Of a stretch of DNA of 64,000 bases, positions 13,101 through 23,779 are shown in pieces. The stretch's first letter is position 1, and each line of letters starts with the position of its first letter. The notes under the pieces were generated by a model that was given only the letters and a program-made list of their open reading frames with translations, was not told the origin of the DNA and did no database searches. A program made the position numbers and the translations under genes. Source of the DNA: Ophioceras dolichostomum (taxonomy: Eukaryota; Ascomycota; Sordariomycetes; Magnaporthales; Ophioceraceae); contig PYST01000038.1 in NCBI GenBank assembly GCA_003049485.1, positions 62,001-126,000 of the forward strand, read 5' to 3'.

Positions 13101-13966
13101 ATGCATCGAGAGGTTCCCGGCCGGCCGCCTCGCGCCAGGGAAGGCAGAGTGCACTGTCATTGAGAACACCCGTCTCATTCATCTCGTACCTAATACGGGA
13201 ATGATGCATCTCAAATCTCGGGACCTGGACCTCTCTGGCTGATATGGTACCTCTTTTCGTTTACTTTTTGTTATTCTGTTTGTTTTGTCACTCTTCCCGT
13301 TGCTCTCAAAATAGCAAAGCCCCGTGTGAGTGAGTATCTGTCATTCTCTATTCTATTGCGCCGCCTGGACCACGCAGACACGCGCGGCAAAGCCGTCTCC
13401 TCTCTCTTTTTACCCGCGAGGGTCTGCCTCCCTCAGCCCTTTTCTTTGTCGAACAGTCCATCTGTCAGGCCCAGATTACATTGCCCTTCTATCTATCTCC
13501 CCAAGGAGGGTCCTTCCTTAAAGAGAAATCACTATCTACCCACCCGGCATCGCGCCTCCGCCCCAAACGGCAAACTCCGGCATCCCAGCCACCTATTCGT
13601 CTGTGTTTGCCTATGTGTGTGTGTGTGACTTTCGCTGTGCCATCCCTTGTCCGATTGGATCCCGTCCGACCTCTTTGAACTAGACTTTCCTCCCCGAAAC
13701 ATCTTCCCACTAGAATGGAGGACGAGGTCCTTCCGCCACGTTACACATGTGGCACAGGCAGACGTGATGCAAGATGTTGTTTACTTATCATTGATTCCGA
13801 TGTGTTTTGTTTTCCGGATTCCTCCAAGGGGGGCACGCCAGACAGCCGGTGGGAGGGGGGTTAAGTTAGAGCACTGGCGCAGAAGCCTCCAGGAAGCGTC
13901 AAGCATCCCGGCACAGCAGGCTACCATTACCTTCTTTGCCTCAACAGCCACAATTCTTTTCCATCA
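10142..13966. other. Long intergenic region
   Basis: This spacer separates the 5' end of the Q-rich gene from the 3' end of the small secreted protein gene. The part next to the Q-rich gene (10142-10660) is pyrimidine-rich on the plus strand and probably a long 5' leader or promoter. A (TG)n microsatellite lies near 13614-13628. The open frames present (up to 164 codons near 12568) have no recognisable domains or consistent splice structure. I see no supported gene. Confidence 0.5.
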
Positions 13967-14982
13967 TCAGAGGCTGAGACCCTGGATCACAGCATGAACC
14001 GGGCCTGGCTCGAAGAACTGGATCGAGAGTGATCCTTGTCCCCCGTTCGTCAGTTTGATCGCCGGCTCCGCGAAGGCGGTGGGATAGACATACGGCTGGA
14101 CGAATTGCCTGCGGATGGAGACACGGAGACGTGACAAATCAGCATTTTTGCCCTCCGTGGCGCTTGGTTGCCCGGTGGGAGGCTGGTAGAATCCCTGGCT
14201 GCCCGGCTGGGCTTTGGCCGCCTTTGTTGGGCTGAGCTGAGCTCTGATGCACTGGGCTGGCTGGGATAGACTTACACCGTGTCTTTGTAGCGACGGCCTA
14301 GAGACAGTGTGAAGTTGTCCACGGCGTGAAACTCGTTGATGCGCATCTCGAAGAATGTCGGCATGCTCCGCTGGCACATAGAGTACATCTGAGAGTCGAA
14401 CGAGTTGCGGGGGCCGGAGCCCATGGTTTCACCGTCTAAGCCACGGAATAGTTAGGGATGGGTCAGCAGCTTGGTCCGTCCGTTCACCCATCTTGGAGTC
14501 GTTCGATATGTGCAAGACAGGGTGTCTTCAAGCCGCCTTGCGGGTGAACTTACCCCAGTTCCAGTTGTATTTGCACGAGCAGCTAGTGATGTTGTTCTCT
14601 TTGACGGAGTTTGGATCGAACCAGTCGACTGTGGGAACGATAGGGGCAAACAAACGGGTGGTCAGCTGTGAACTTAGTAATCAACTACAGAGTAGGCTGC
14701 TCGCTATTGTTCGGGCATGGCCCAATGACAAGGATATCGAAACAGAACGAGTAGGTAGGTGTTCTCACATTTCATGGTGCATCCGTAGAGGTCTTCGGTG
14801 CTATTTCGGCTGCAGTCAAGGCAGATGTTCCTCAACTTGAAGGGCTCAAAGTTGAACTGGGAGCGCGCCACCTTGATCGCCCCTGGACTCCGCACTCGCA
14901 AGTCGCGAGGGGTGGCGCTGGCTGGGGGAGTGAAGGCCAGCAGAAACCCGGCGATGATCCTCCCGATACGTTGCAGATTCAT
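13967..14982 (-). CDS. Small secreted cysteine-containing protein, unknown function
   Basis: There are four exons: 14982-14769, 14628-14554, 14435-14276 and 14108-13967. They join in frame to give 196 residues, and all three introns have GT-AG ends. The protein begins MNLQRIGRIIAGFLLAFTPP, a hydrophobic signal peptide with probable cleavage after ASA (about residue 23). The mature part has a CLDC pair, C-T-M-K, a FDWFDPNS motif, a CSCKYNWNW stretch and a later MCQR cysteine. This spacing recalls small secreted proteins of plant-associated ascomycetes with a WxDPN motif and paired cysteines. There are N-glycosylation sites (NST, NIT, NFT). The ATG at 14982 was preferred over an in-frame ATG at 15045 because it places the hydrophobic core directly at the N-terminus. 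It may be an effector-like or cell-wall protein; that is inference. Confidence 0.75.
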
Positions 14983-17549
14983 CTTGTCTATGGTGAGTGG
15001 GTGGGAGGCTCGAAGGGAAGTCGTTGTCTGCGGTAGACTCTTCATCTATCGTGAGACCCTGGAGAAAGGAGTAGAGAGAAGAAATTGCAGCAACAAGACT
15101 GACTCCGTAGGCAGCACCTCAGAGAGAGAGTGAAGTAAATGGTTTGTGAGGCAGGCAGGTCTCGTTGCAAAGAAGATAGGTCGGTGACGAACTTGCAAAG
15201 AGTGACAGACTCGGATCAGTCCAGCCTCTTAAATATCGAATTCGTCTTCCACCGGGCTCCCTCTGCAAGAAAGCATCGCAGACCTCATCCTGCCCCCATC
15301 TGCTTCTCCCTGAGCCAAGGAGCTGGCCGGACAAACAATGGACGCAGCCAACCCCTTCCGAGTGCAGATCTACGGTTGCGCAAGCACGATGATCGTCGTG
15401 CAAGTCATAGCATTGGCTCTTCCTGCCATAAGTTTTGCACTGCCAGTCTTCGTGCTAGCCTAGTCCACAGGCATTTCTTCTTGACGGGGTCTTCACCACG
15501 AGGCCGAGGTGTGACTAGCCCTCGTGATCGGTACATTCATTGGTACCAAAAGCGACAGCGGAAAGCCGCTCTTGGACATGACCACTGTCCATATGCAACC
15601 AGCCGTGAGCCGTGACCAAGAACAGCGCAGTGCTTCCGTGTTCTGTGGCAGCATCGAAGGTCATCTTTCTTTGGCCTTTCCTTGGCCCCTCACGGACGTT
15701 CTTGAGGGCTCATAGTGGAAGTTAAAGAGAGGCTGTGATGCTGTGATACAAATGGTCATGCCCGCTCGAACTCTTGTCAGACCCAATACTTCCAAGTTTT
15801 CGTGATATAAAATCACTTAGGCAGCGGCTACCCTGTGTCGTTCATGCTGTGCTCAGAATGCAATGACCGACTTTCCAGTGACGCTGCAGGTTACCTGTGC
15901 CTGAATTGCCTCGTACAAGACGCAAGGTCAGAACTCATGGCAGGTCGTAACTCCTACTTCCTACATTCGTGATTGCTATCGCCTAGGGTTGCATACGAAC
16001 ACTCCTTGTTCTGCCATTGACAATACGAAGAGAACAACAGCAATATTTCACCGAGGTCAATGAGCTGAAGCGGAACGGTTCATCCAAAGGTACACGGGTC
16101 TTGCATTCACTTTCCCGGGTCAGGGTTTCTGATGGCCATATTGGGACGGCGTTAGGTGAACCCTATTCATAGGGGAACTAAAGAGACCAAACATCGGACC
16201 GTGCCAATGTCGAATTAATTTGAAATTTCTATTTGCAGGCAATGGCGCCCGTCTGCTCAGCCCGAAAGATCGAGAGCAATTGAAGGAGTTCATGAGTCGG
16301 CAAGGTAATTTCGGGAACCTTTGGTCAATGAGACTCCCAGCTCCGGAGCGGTCACTCACCGTACCGTCCAGCCTTCTGGCCCCTCTCATACCTTCCCAGA
16401 TTATCGGCCGGAAGGGCGTCAGGCTACAGACCGCCTCTTGGTTCGGCAACCCCGAGCGAGGGCCCAAGGTGCCCAGCGAAGAGGAGGCCGAACTCAGAAC
16501 ACAGGATGCATGCAGTACGCAGGACGCTGCAGTTAACCGCAACAGCGCCACGCGGGCATTCTTCTTGGTCAGGCTCACGCAGGTATGCAAGACATGCATG
16601 GTATTGGACACTGTGGTGGATGGAAGTCAGCCACGCGGAAGCCATCAAGTTGAACCTGGACTGGAAGAGGTCGTCAGGTCCATGGCCCTACCCGTCCCGT
16701 CTCCGGACATCTCGACGGCCCCGATGGCCCAAGACTGAGACAACACAAACAGGTTTCTACCTAGGTGCCTCATGGACAGAGGCTGTGGCTGGATGGCTCA
16801 TGGGCGGTCGTAATGTAACTACCTTAAGTACTATGCCACTCACGATCTGAGGTCTCTCGACGCGATCGCTGCACGAGATGGAGCCAGGATTGCACAACAA
16901 AGCAGATCTCTCAGCATGCTGTCCCATCGGGACTGAACACCGCCATGTGAAGGTAACTCAAAGGACCAAGGTGCATCACGAGAGGGAACCTCAGAAGAGG
17001 CAGGAAGAGGCGCCAGGAGATTCTGAAGCACCGAGGATCTTCCTCGTTGTACGACTGTCGGCCACCGTACCTGCACTAGCCCCCGCCTAGACCTAATTTT
17101 AGGTCTGTATTCAAGGGAAATTTATCTATCCACCAGAAAAGAAAAGAAATGACAAGACAAGGCCGTCACACAGCATACAACATAATACGGCACCTAGATA
17201 TTAAGATACCTATTCAGGCCCGGATTCCAACCACCAATATCACTATCAATCGCATTACACAACCTTGTCTCTCTGCTGGTGGAGGTGTGGCACCCACGCA
17301 GATGAGCAGGTGGCACCGCATGGACAGACAGACCACCAAACATCACGTCCTGTTGGTCCACCTCCAAATACATGTCCGGCCACTTACTCATGAGGGCTCC
17401 CTCAGCCACGAATGTCTGTGTGAGGAGGCCAGGCCAACCACCCACTTGGTAGGCAAACTACCTAGATAGGTAGGTACCTGCCTAGGCAGTCACCGCCCAC
17501 CTGGTAGGCAAACTACCTAGATACCTCGGCAGTCGGTCAGTCCGCCCCC
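14983..17549. other. Intergenic region between secreted protein and sedolisin genes
   Basis: No coding exon is recognised. A 172-codon open frame at 16220-16738 has no domain, signal peptide or splice support. The right end carries TAGGTA-type motifs and the 55-base duplication listed separately. Confidence 0.5.
17441..17523. repeat. Tandem duplication, period 55 bases
   Basis: A 28-base unit (CCCAC(T/C)TGGTAGGCAAACT...) at 17441-17468 recurs at 17496-17523 with one mismatch. Both copies include TACCTAGATA. The duplication lies 26 bases beyond the sedolisin stop codon, probably in its 3' untranslated region. Confidence 0.8.
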
Positions 17550-19755
17550 CTAAGGCGCCCACGATCCACCAGTGAACACCACTTCACCGCCCCGGTCCCT
17601 ATCATAAGGGCCGGCGCCGATCTCCGCCTCCTCGGCGATCCACTTGAGATCGTCAAAGTTGGGCACGCCCAGACCCGTCGTGGGGTCCCATCCCTCGGTG
17701 GCGTTCCACTTGGCCCACTTGACGACGGACCCGTCGGGCAGCTCCTCACCCGTCGCCGGGTCCCTCAGGCGGCAGCCGTCGGAGTAGCCCCTGGTGATGT
17801 CGCGCAGGCCCTCGCGGCCCTGGCTGTACAGCCACGGGTTGATGAAGCCCATCGCGGGCCGCTTGTGCGTCAGGCGCGCGTCGTTGAGCAGGCCGAAGAG
17901 CCCGCCCACCACCGCTGCTGCTGCGGAGGTTCCGCCGCCGTGGGTTGTGAAGCCGGCGTCGTAGTAGGTGTACCTGGGGAGAGAGAGGGAGGAGAATTAG
18001 ACGATGGGTTGTGATTAGTTTGACCTCTCTTATAAAAAAAACAGCTTGCGGTGAAAGCGGTCAGGGGCCAAGGGGTTAGGAGTGTGAACACATACATAGG
18101 GTCGGTGCTATGCGCCGCAAGATCCGGATACGCCCTCCCGATGAACTTCGCGTGCTTGCTCAAGTGCGCCTTCGTGTCCCGCGCCAAGCCGTTGACGTAC
18201 CCCTCGACGTCCTTCTGCTGGTACCACGGCGTGCCGAAGTAGTTGCTGAACCCGCCGCCGCTCTTCCGCCACGCCGCCGAGTCGCCGTCCTTGGTCCTCA
18301 CCGTGCCGCCCACGGCGGTCACGTACGGGCACGAGGCCGGGAAGCCGGGGACGAGCTCCTTCCGCTGCTCGCCGTCGTTGGACACGCACCCGTCGCCGGG
18401 GCCGTGGTCGCCCGAGGCCGCGACGAGGGTGATCCCCCGGAGGCCGAGCAGGGCGGCGAGGCGGCAGACGCGGACGGCGTAGTCGGCAGGGACGGTCTGC
18501 TCGTCGTCGCTGTACGAGATGGAGATGACCTGCGGGATCTCGTCGTTGGGCGTGCGGGAGAGGTAGTCGAAGAACTCGAGGTAGGGCTCGTTGGCGTTTG
18601 AATCTACGGTCGGGTGGTATTCGTTCGGGATGAAGGGTCTGCGGAAGGATTCCGTGATGGGGTGAGTTAGTGGGTGAGCCCGTTGATCATGAAGAGAAGG
18701 AGTAGGGAAATAGGGGGAAAGGGTGGAAGGGAAAGCGCAGAGAGCTTAGGTGAGAATGGATTGAATACTTACGGTCTGCCTCCCACGATGTACTGCGTAA
18801 TTGGCAGACCACGGGCGACGGCTGACAGGATCTGCATGTCCATGCTCGCCTCTGCAACCAGCTGATCCTCGCTCTGATGGTTCTCGCCCCCGTTGAGTAG
18901 CACGGTGGTTAACTCGGACTCGGGCACGCGGTATATTTCCCTGTACAGGTGGTAGTCGTACTCCCGGGCAGACTGGTTCAAAAAAGCCGTGAATCCAACC
19001 CGGGAGAGCCGGCGTGGATACGGTTCGTAGCGCTGAATATTGTACATCTCGTTCAGGCAGTTCGGGCTGGCCGTGTAGCCGCAGGGGTGCGACTCATCCT
19101 GCCGCTTGCTTCGGAGGCGGCGGATAGCCAGGTTGTAACCGACCGCCTTCACCCGCTGTGCTGGAGACACAGAGGACTGGTCCTTCTTGGCTGCCCTCTT
19201 GCGGCCGTCGAACAAGGCTGGGTAGATGAAGTCGATGTGGGATTCCAGCGTTTCCGGTAGCGAATATTGGAGCGTGCGCAGTTTCGTCTCGCCGCCGCCA
19301 ATATCGAAGTAGCGGAAGTCGGCATTCAGCAAACCGTTTGCGAGTTCCACGGTGGTGGTGAAGTCGACGGTGAAACCGTTGCGCTTCTTGTCGGTCACGT
19401 TGTAGAGCGTCAGCCACTCCACAGCCGCCTCGTGAACGCTGTCTGTCCCCCGGAACATGGCCTCGGCTTGAAGTTGGGTCCAGTATCTCCCGTACGAGGG
19501 AGACTTGGGATCCGATACATCTTGGAGGGTGGGCTCTAGGAGGTTGAGGTTGGCGAAGGCTAGGTAAGCTTGCAGTGTGATGGTCGTGTTGCCCGGCGGA
19601 GGATTCTCGAGCAGTCTCACTCCTTCCGGGAGCGGCAGGGCCCTCTTCACCACCGCAGACTGCGCACCGCTCGGGCAGAGGAGCGACAGCAGCAGCAGCG
19701 TGAGGGGGCCGACATAGGCGAGTCGCGTCCAAACGCGGCCCATGATATTATCCAT
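17550..19755 (-). CDS. Secreted sedolisin-family serine peptidase (tripeptidyl peptidase type, S53)
   Basis: Three exons, 19755-18773, 18638-18096 and 17973-17550, give 649 residues. A signal peptide with a LTLLLLSLL core (about residues 1-33) is followed by the pro-domain (ANLNLLEPTLQDVSDPKSPSYGRYW, with the YGRYW motif) and a peptidase domain. The catalytic Glu and Asp are in EASMDMQ (E302, D306). ISISYSDDEQ (about 367-375) carries the oxyanion-hole aspartate. The nucleophile is Ser525 in GGGTSAAA, and the C-terminal calcium site shows DITRGYSDGC and GWDPTTGLGVPNF. The family acts outside the cell at acid pH, releasing tripeptides from protein N-termini or acting as an endopeptidase. Oddly, the usual SGTSA-x-x-P has Gly for the first Ser and no Pro after the nucleophile segment, although G-T-S is kept. 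The second in-frame ATG (19743) is an alternative start. It is likely active but divergent. Confidence 0.93.
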
Positions 19756-20116
19756 GTTTTTAATTCTTTTCTCCTAGTCAGTACGACGAGGCCGGAGAGC
19801 TTGGAGAGCTTTGGGGATTACTGTCAGTGTCGAGGGGGCTCGCTTTGGTGCTGAGGTTGCCACTGATAAGTTAGGGAGCAGGTCAACCCTCAAGCCCAGG
19901 GGAAAAAAAAATTCTTGATGGCATTTATGAACTCGAAGCCTCCACAAGATAGAGTTTCTGAATTGGACATTTGTCCCAATAAGCGCGACAAGAAAATGAG
20001 ATCACCAGGTGAGTAGTGAGGATATTCGAAGATTCGTGGTTATTCCTGATAGAAACTTTATTCGTGCCACTTCGTTTTTCTGTATGTACAGCGAGAGTTC
20101 AGAAGCCTGCCCTGCC
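19756..20116. other. Short intergenic region
   Basis: The 361 bases hold the 5' flank of the sedolisin gene and the 3' flank of the NDUFS6 gene, both on the minus strand, with an A-run near 19902-19911. No gene is seen. Confidence 0.6.
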
Positions 20117-20817
20117 TCACGAAAGGGGATATGACGTCTCGGGCAACGTCTCGAGGTGTTTGCGATGATGTTCGTTGGCCTAATCGTTTTTCGTTGATGG
20201 CGTAACAAATTAGCAAATTGAAAGTAGACGGCTCGGGCACCCGGAGGGAGCTGCTCACAAATGGCAACCCGCAGTAGTTGCAGGTGCAGATCTCCGGCTT
20301 GTCTGTGTTGATGAATATCCTCGGGTGGCCGGCTGGGCCGCCGCCGCCGTCGCAGGACACTATGCGGTCGTGCGTCCAGCGGACGGGCTGCTTGTGTATC
20401 AGCTCGATGGCTGACCAAGGTTGTGGCTGTAGTTCGACCACGTCGTTCGGTGGTTACGTCGGGGTTGTTAGCTATGACTGGCTCTTTTGCGAATGGGCTC
20501 GTCGTCTTCGTCAAGGTTCGGTGGTCCGACGCCCAACGCACCTGAAGGTTAAAGTCCGTCTGCTCGAAGCGTGGGCCGACCATCGCCTTCACCCGCGGCT
20601 GCTGGCTCTTAGCCCAGACTTCGGCGCGGTTCGGGGCTTGGAGGACCTCGGTCGGCTGGCCGGCGGGGTCGGTCGTCTGAGGAGCCGTCTCCGTCTTCGT
20701 TGTCGAAACGGCCGTGGCAGCCTCGAGTTGGCGGGCCGACGCGGAAAATGTCCGCACGGGGAGCCGCAATTGACGCGCCAGCTTGTGAGCTGCCCGCATC
20801 CTGGTGCTCGACATCAT
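20117..20817 (-). CDS. NADH:ubiquinone oxidoreductase zinc-binding subunit (NDUFS6 / 13 kDa type), mitochondrial
   Basis: This is an accessory Zn-binding subunit of respiratory complex I, located in the matrix arm and needed for late assembly. There are three exons: 20817-20542, 20426-20259 and 20179-20117, giving 168 residues. The N-terminus (MMSSTRMRAAHKLARQLRLP, then VRTFSASARQ) is an Arg-rich mitochondrial presequence. The core QPQPWSAIELIHKQPVRWTHD and the zinc ligands C117, H126, C141 and C144 (SCDGG, GHP, CNYC) match the family. The short third exon, starting ANEHHRKHLE and ending TSYPLS, is the expected C-terminus. The intron 1 acceptor was placed at CTACAG so that NLQ joins PQPW as in homologues. 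The start is 525 bases from the oppositely oriented MPP6 start, suggesting a shared promoter region. Confidence 0.95.
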
Positions 20818-21341
20818 TTTGGCTTCGTGATCGCTGCGTATCCGGTCTCAATGGCAGCCTTCCCGCATTGGATCCGGGGGGTGGATGGCTTGAAGTCGAG
20901 CGTGCGGCTACAGCTCGGCATCGGGATCCACTGAGCGGGTCCGGGCCACGCCTAATCTGCCTCAAGTGATTGGCCGATTTTTTAATCAGGGCGGATCAAA
21001 TTACCTCCGAAGAAATGCCAGTCAAGCGTGTTTTGCCCGCTCTTATTTTCTCAGTGGATGGTGGTGAACACAATGACTGGAAATACTCCATTGTCCCAGC
21101 CCAACGACTTTCCTTCCCTCCGACCCGACTTGATTTCCGCATATGTTACCACACTCATTTTCTCTTGGGGATCTGCTCGAAGATCGGCGTTTGTGTATCG
21201 GCGTTTGTGTATGACGTCGCCTGAGTTGGGAGTTTTGAGCGCGTGAACACACGCCTGCCTCAGAAACTGATCCTTTTCTCATGATAGTGCTTCCTTCGAC
21301 TCCAGATACAGGGCTTGCTTTGGAAGACACAAATACACACC
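20818..21341. promoter_or_regulatory. Divergent promoter region of NDUFS6 and MPP6 homologues
   Basis: The two start codons face away from each other across 524 bases. This must hold both 5' leaders and promoters. No TATA-like element or specific factor site stands out. Confidence 0.5.
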
Positions 21342-22310
21342 ATGGCGTCGAACACACCAAAAACGATGTCGACACGACTGCTGACGATGAAGTTCATGCA
21401 GCGGGCTGCTGCGTCTCCCTCTTCTCCTTCGACGCCTCACTCTGAGGACGAGCCGTCGCCCAAGCGCCGGAAGAAATTTGGTCAGTCGCCGGCGCCGGCG
21501 GCGACGGCGACACAGTCGCTTGTCAATCCTGCAGCCGTTCAGGCTGCTAGGGATGAGGAGGAGAGGAAACGGCAGGCGGCTATTGCGAAACAGGCTGCAG
21601 AGCTAGGCGACACTCGCTGGGTGCTCGACCTCCCCGCAGCCCCTACGAGGTCGGGCAAGACCCCGCAGACGCCGCTCAACGTCGTGCAGATTGGTTTCGC
21701 CCAGATTGATGCCGCAGACACCGCCGGCGCCGCCGGTGGTGGTCTTATCCGCCGCTTCAATATGAAGCAGCAGCGCAGGGAGACACAGGCACAGGCACAG
21801 GCACGTAACCAGTCATCGTCGTCGTCCTCGCCTCTTCCTTCCCTTTCATCCCAGCCAGCGGCTTTGGAGCTTACACTGCAGGTCAAACAACAACAGAAGA
21901 CGAGACACGACAACAATCATGATACGGAGTCAGGCAGCAGCGATGATGATTCTGGCTCGGACGACTCGAACGATGGCGGCGACCACAACGACGCCTCGTA
22001 CTCCTCCCCAGCGCCGGCTGCGGCGGGTAAAGCCCCAGCAGTCCGAGGACGTCAACCGGTGAACGATTACAGCGACGCCGGTGTCAGCAGCAACAATAGC
22101 AAGAGGAAACGTGGCATGTCAGAAATGTCCAGCAGCAGGAGGAGCGTCGAGAGGGCAAAGGCGCAGGAGTTCTCTGCGAAGCGGCGCAAGAAGGAGGTCA
22201 AACTTAACGGCAGGCAGCCCGCTCCCGTCGGGATCTCCGCGAACTCCTTCAGGCCGCGTGCGGCGTCCAACAGGGGTGGTGGTGGTCATGGTGGTGGTGG
22301 GTTCCGTTGA
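21342..22310 (+). CDS. MPP6: M-phase phosphoprotein 6 family protein (nuclear exosome cofactor Mpp6)
   Basis: This intronless gene encodes 322 residues. The N-terminal signature STRLLTMKFMQRA is the Mpp6 motif that anchors the protein to the Rrp40 subunit of the nuclear RNA exosome. Mpp6 binds RNA and helps recruit Mtr4 for rRNA processing and RNA surveillance. Downstream are basic KRRKKFG, the segment LGDTRWVLDLP, the sequence GLIRRFNMKQQRR, and a long disordered Ser/Asp-rich region. The C-terminus is basic (SSNNSKRKRGMSEMS, AKRRKKEVKLNGRQP) and ends in Gly-rich repeats, consistent with RNA binding and nuclear localisation. The ATG at 21342 has a good context (CACCATGG). The MSTRLL Met (residue 9) would be an alternative start matching shorter homologues. 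Confidence 0.88.
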   Translation: MASNTPKTMSTRLLTMKFMQRAAASPSSPSTPHSEDEPSPKRRKKFGQSPAPAATATQSLVNPAAVQAARDEEERKRQAAIAKQAAELGDTRWVLDLPAAPTRSGKTPQTPLNVVQIGFAQIDAADTAGAAGGGLIRRFNMKQQRRETQAQAQARNQSSSSSSPLPSLSSQPAALELTLQVKQQQKTRHDNNHDTESGSSDDDSGSDDSNDGGDHNDASYSSPAPAAAGKAPAVRGRQPVNDYSDAGVSSNNSKRKRGMSEMSSSRRSVERAKAQEFSAKRRKKEVKLNGRQPAPVGISANSFRPRAASNRGGGGHGGGGFR

Positions 22311-23758
22311 AACGAACGAAAGCACACAAGAAAAACAAGTGACGCCCTACATGCACGCTCGCAGAAGGAGAAGGGAAAGCTCCTTTCTTCTTCCTTTGCT
22401 GCAGCTTCAACTTCGTCGTCTTCCCTGCCATGGCATGGTGGACGGAACCGAATCCCCCTGTGAGTAAGACCGTCGAGGCACGCCATACTGGGACAGATTC
22501 TGGTCAAAAGGTCCCCCCCCCTCCATTCTGCCTGCGGAACGGCTCTATTCGTAAATCCACGCCCCTGTTCCCCCTCCCTTCCCTTGGCGAAGGAGGGCCG
22601 GGTGTCCGAAGCCTGCCATTTTCCTTTCTGTTTTCTGGCAGGCAGAGGCACGGAGGAGTCCTCACGACAGCCCAAGCAAGCAAGTCCTTTTGTGTAAGCC
22701 AGTTCGTTGATACCCGGGGGGAGGAGGAGGAATAGTGCGTGCGTGGCCTCGTGGAATACCGCCGAGATGGTGATGATGATAATGATGATGAGACGCGGCG
22801 AACCCCGGCTGGGGGGACCCTGGCTGGGGGACCCAAGGACAAGAAACTCTACCTACCTAGATACAATACCCCTAGAAATATGCATTTCCTGTCTTTGCAC
22901 TTTGACTTCTCCACCGTGTGTAGTAGACAGGTTCCGTGTCTCCCGTGAGCCTGAAAGGTCTTTCTGGCTGCTTTGCTTTTGCCTTTTCTTCCTTGGAAAG
23001 GGTCATACTTGAAACAGGGCGAACATATGATAGTACAGGAAGGAAGAGGAGGAGGAGGCGAATCCGTGTTTCTTAGACCCGTGTTTCTTGGATCCGTGTT
23101 TCTTTGTTTCCAACAATCCTTGTATAGGATGTTTCGGATGACGGGAGAGACACAGGCTGGGAGAGAAGAGGGGGGGCGAAGGCGGAGGCAGACGGCCTGA
23201 CCCGTGGCGCGTATGTCTGTCGTGGAAGAGGTTGGTGATGATAGACAATATAGGGTGGTGGTGGTAGTAGGTTGCATGAAAACGGCCGAAAGGAGGCTGG
23301 CGGGATGACCGGCTGGCTTACTGACTGGTTGGCGGCTGGCTGGCTGGCTGGTTGCCTCCTACTCGACCGTTTCGGCATGTGGTGACCTCCTAGCCAAGGC
23401 AGGAAGTGGTAGGTGGTCAGGGTCTCGGTACCCCTTGCTGCCCTGATTCGGAGCCGTCGTGTCTGAATTTGAGTCGTTCGGCTGGGTGGGTGAAATGGGT
23501 TTATGGATGCATGCGTGTGTATGCATGCATGGGATGTATGGAAAGGAAGGGCTTTTTGTTCAGGGGAACCGCAGGCTGTCATCAACGGGTCGGCGGCGGC
23601 AATGTAGATGGATGGTATGTTTGTATTCCCCCATGTTTGTGTGCAAGAACTGGTGCTTTCTGGGTGTGGTGGAGAGTGTATAGTAGGGATGTCTCGACCT
23701 CTTTTTTGTCGTTTTCTTTATAGGGGCGTCATAGGCAGAAATGGCAAAGGAGCGTTAT

Positions 23759-23779
23759 GCCGCCGCCGCCGCCGCCGCC
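23759..23779. repeat. (GCC)7 trinucleotide microsatellite
   Basis: This is a perfect GCC run in otherwise non-coding sequence. Confidence 0.85.

Noticed and set aside
16220..16738. 172-codon open frame
   Set aside because: No domain, no signal peptide, no splice structure, and mixed composition like the surrounding spacer.
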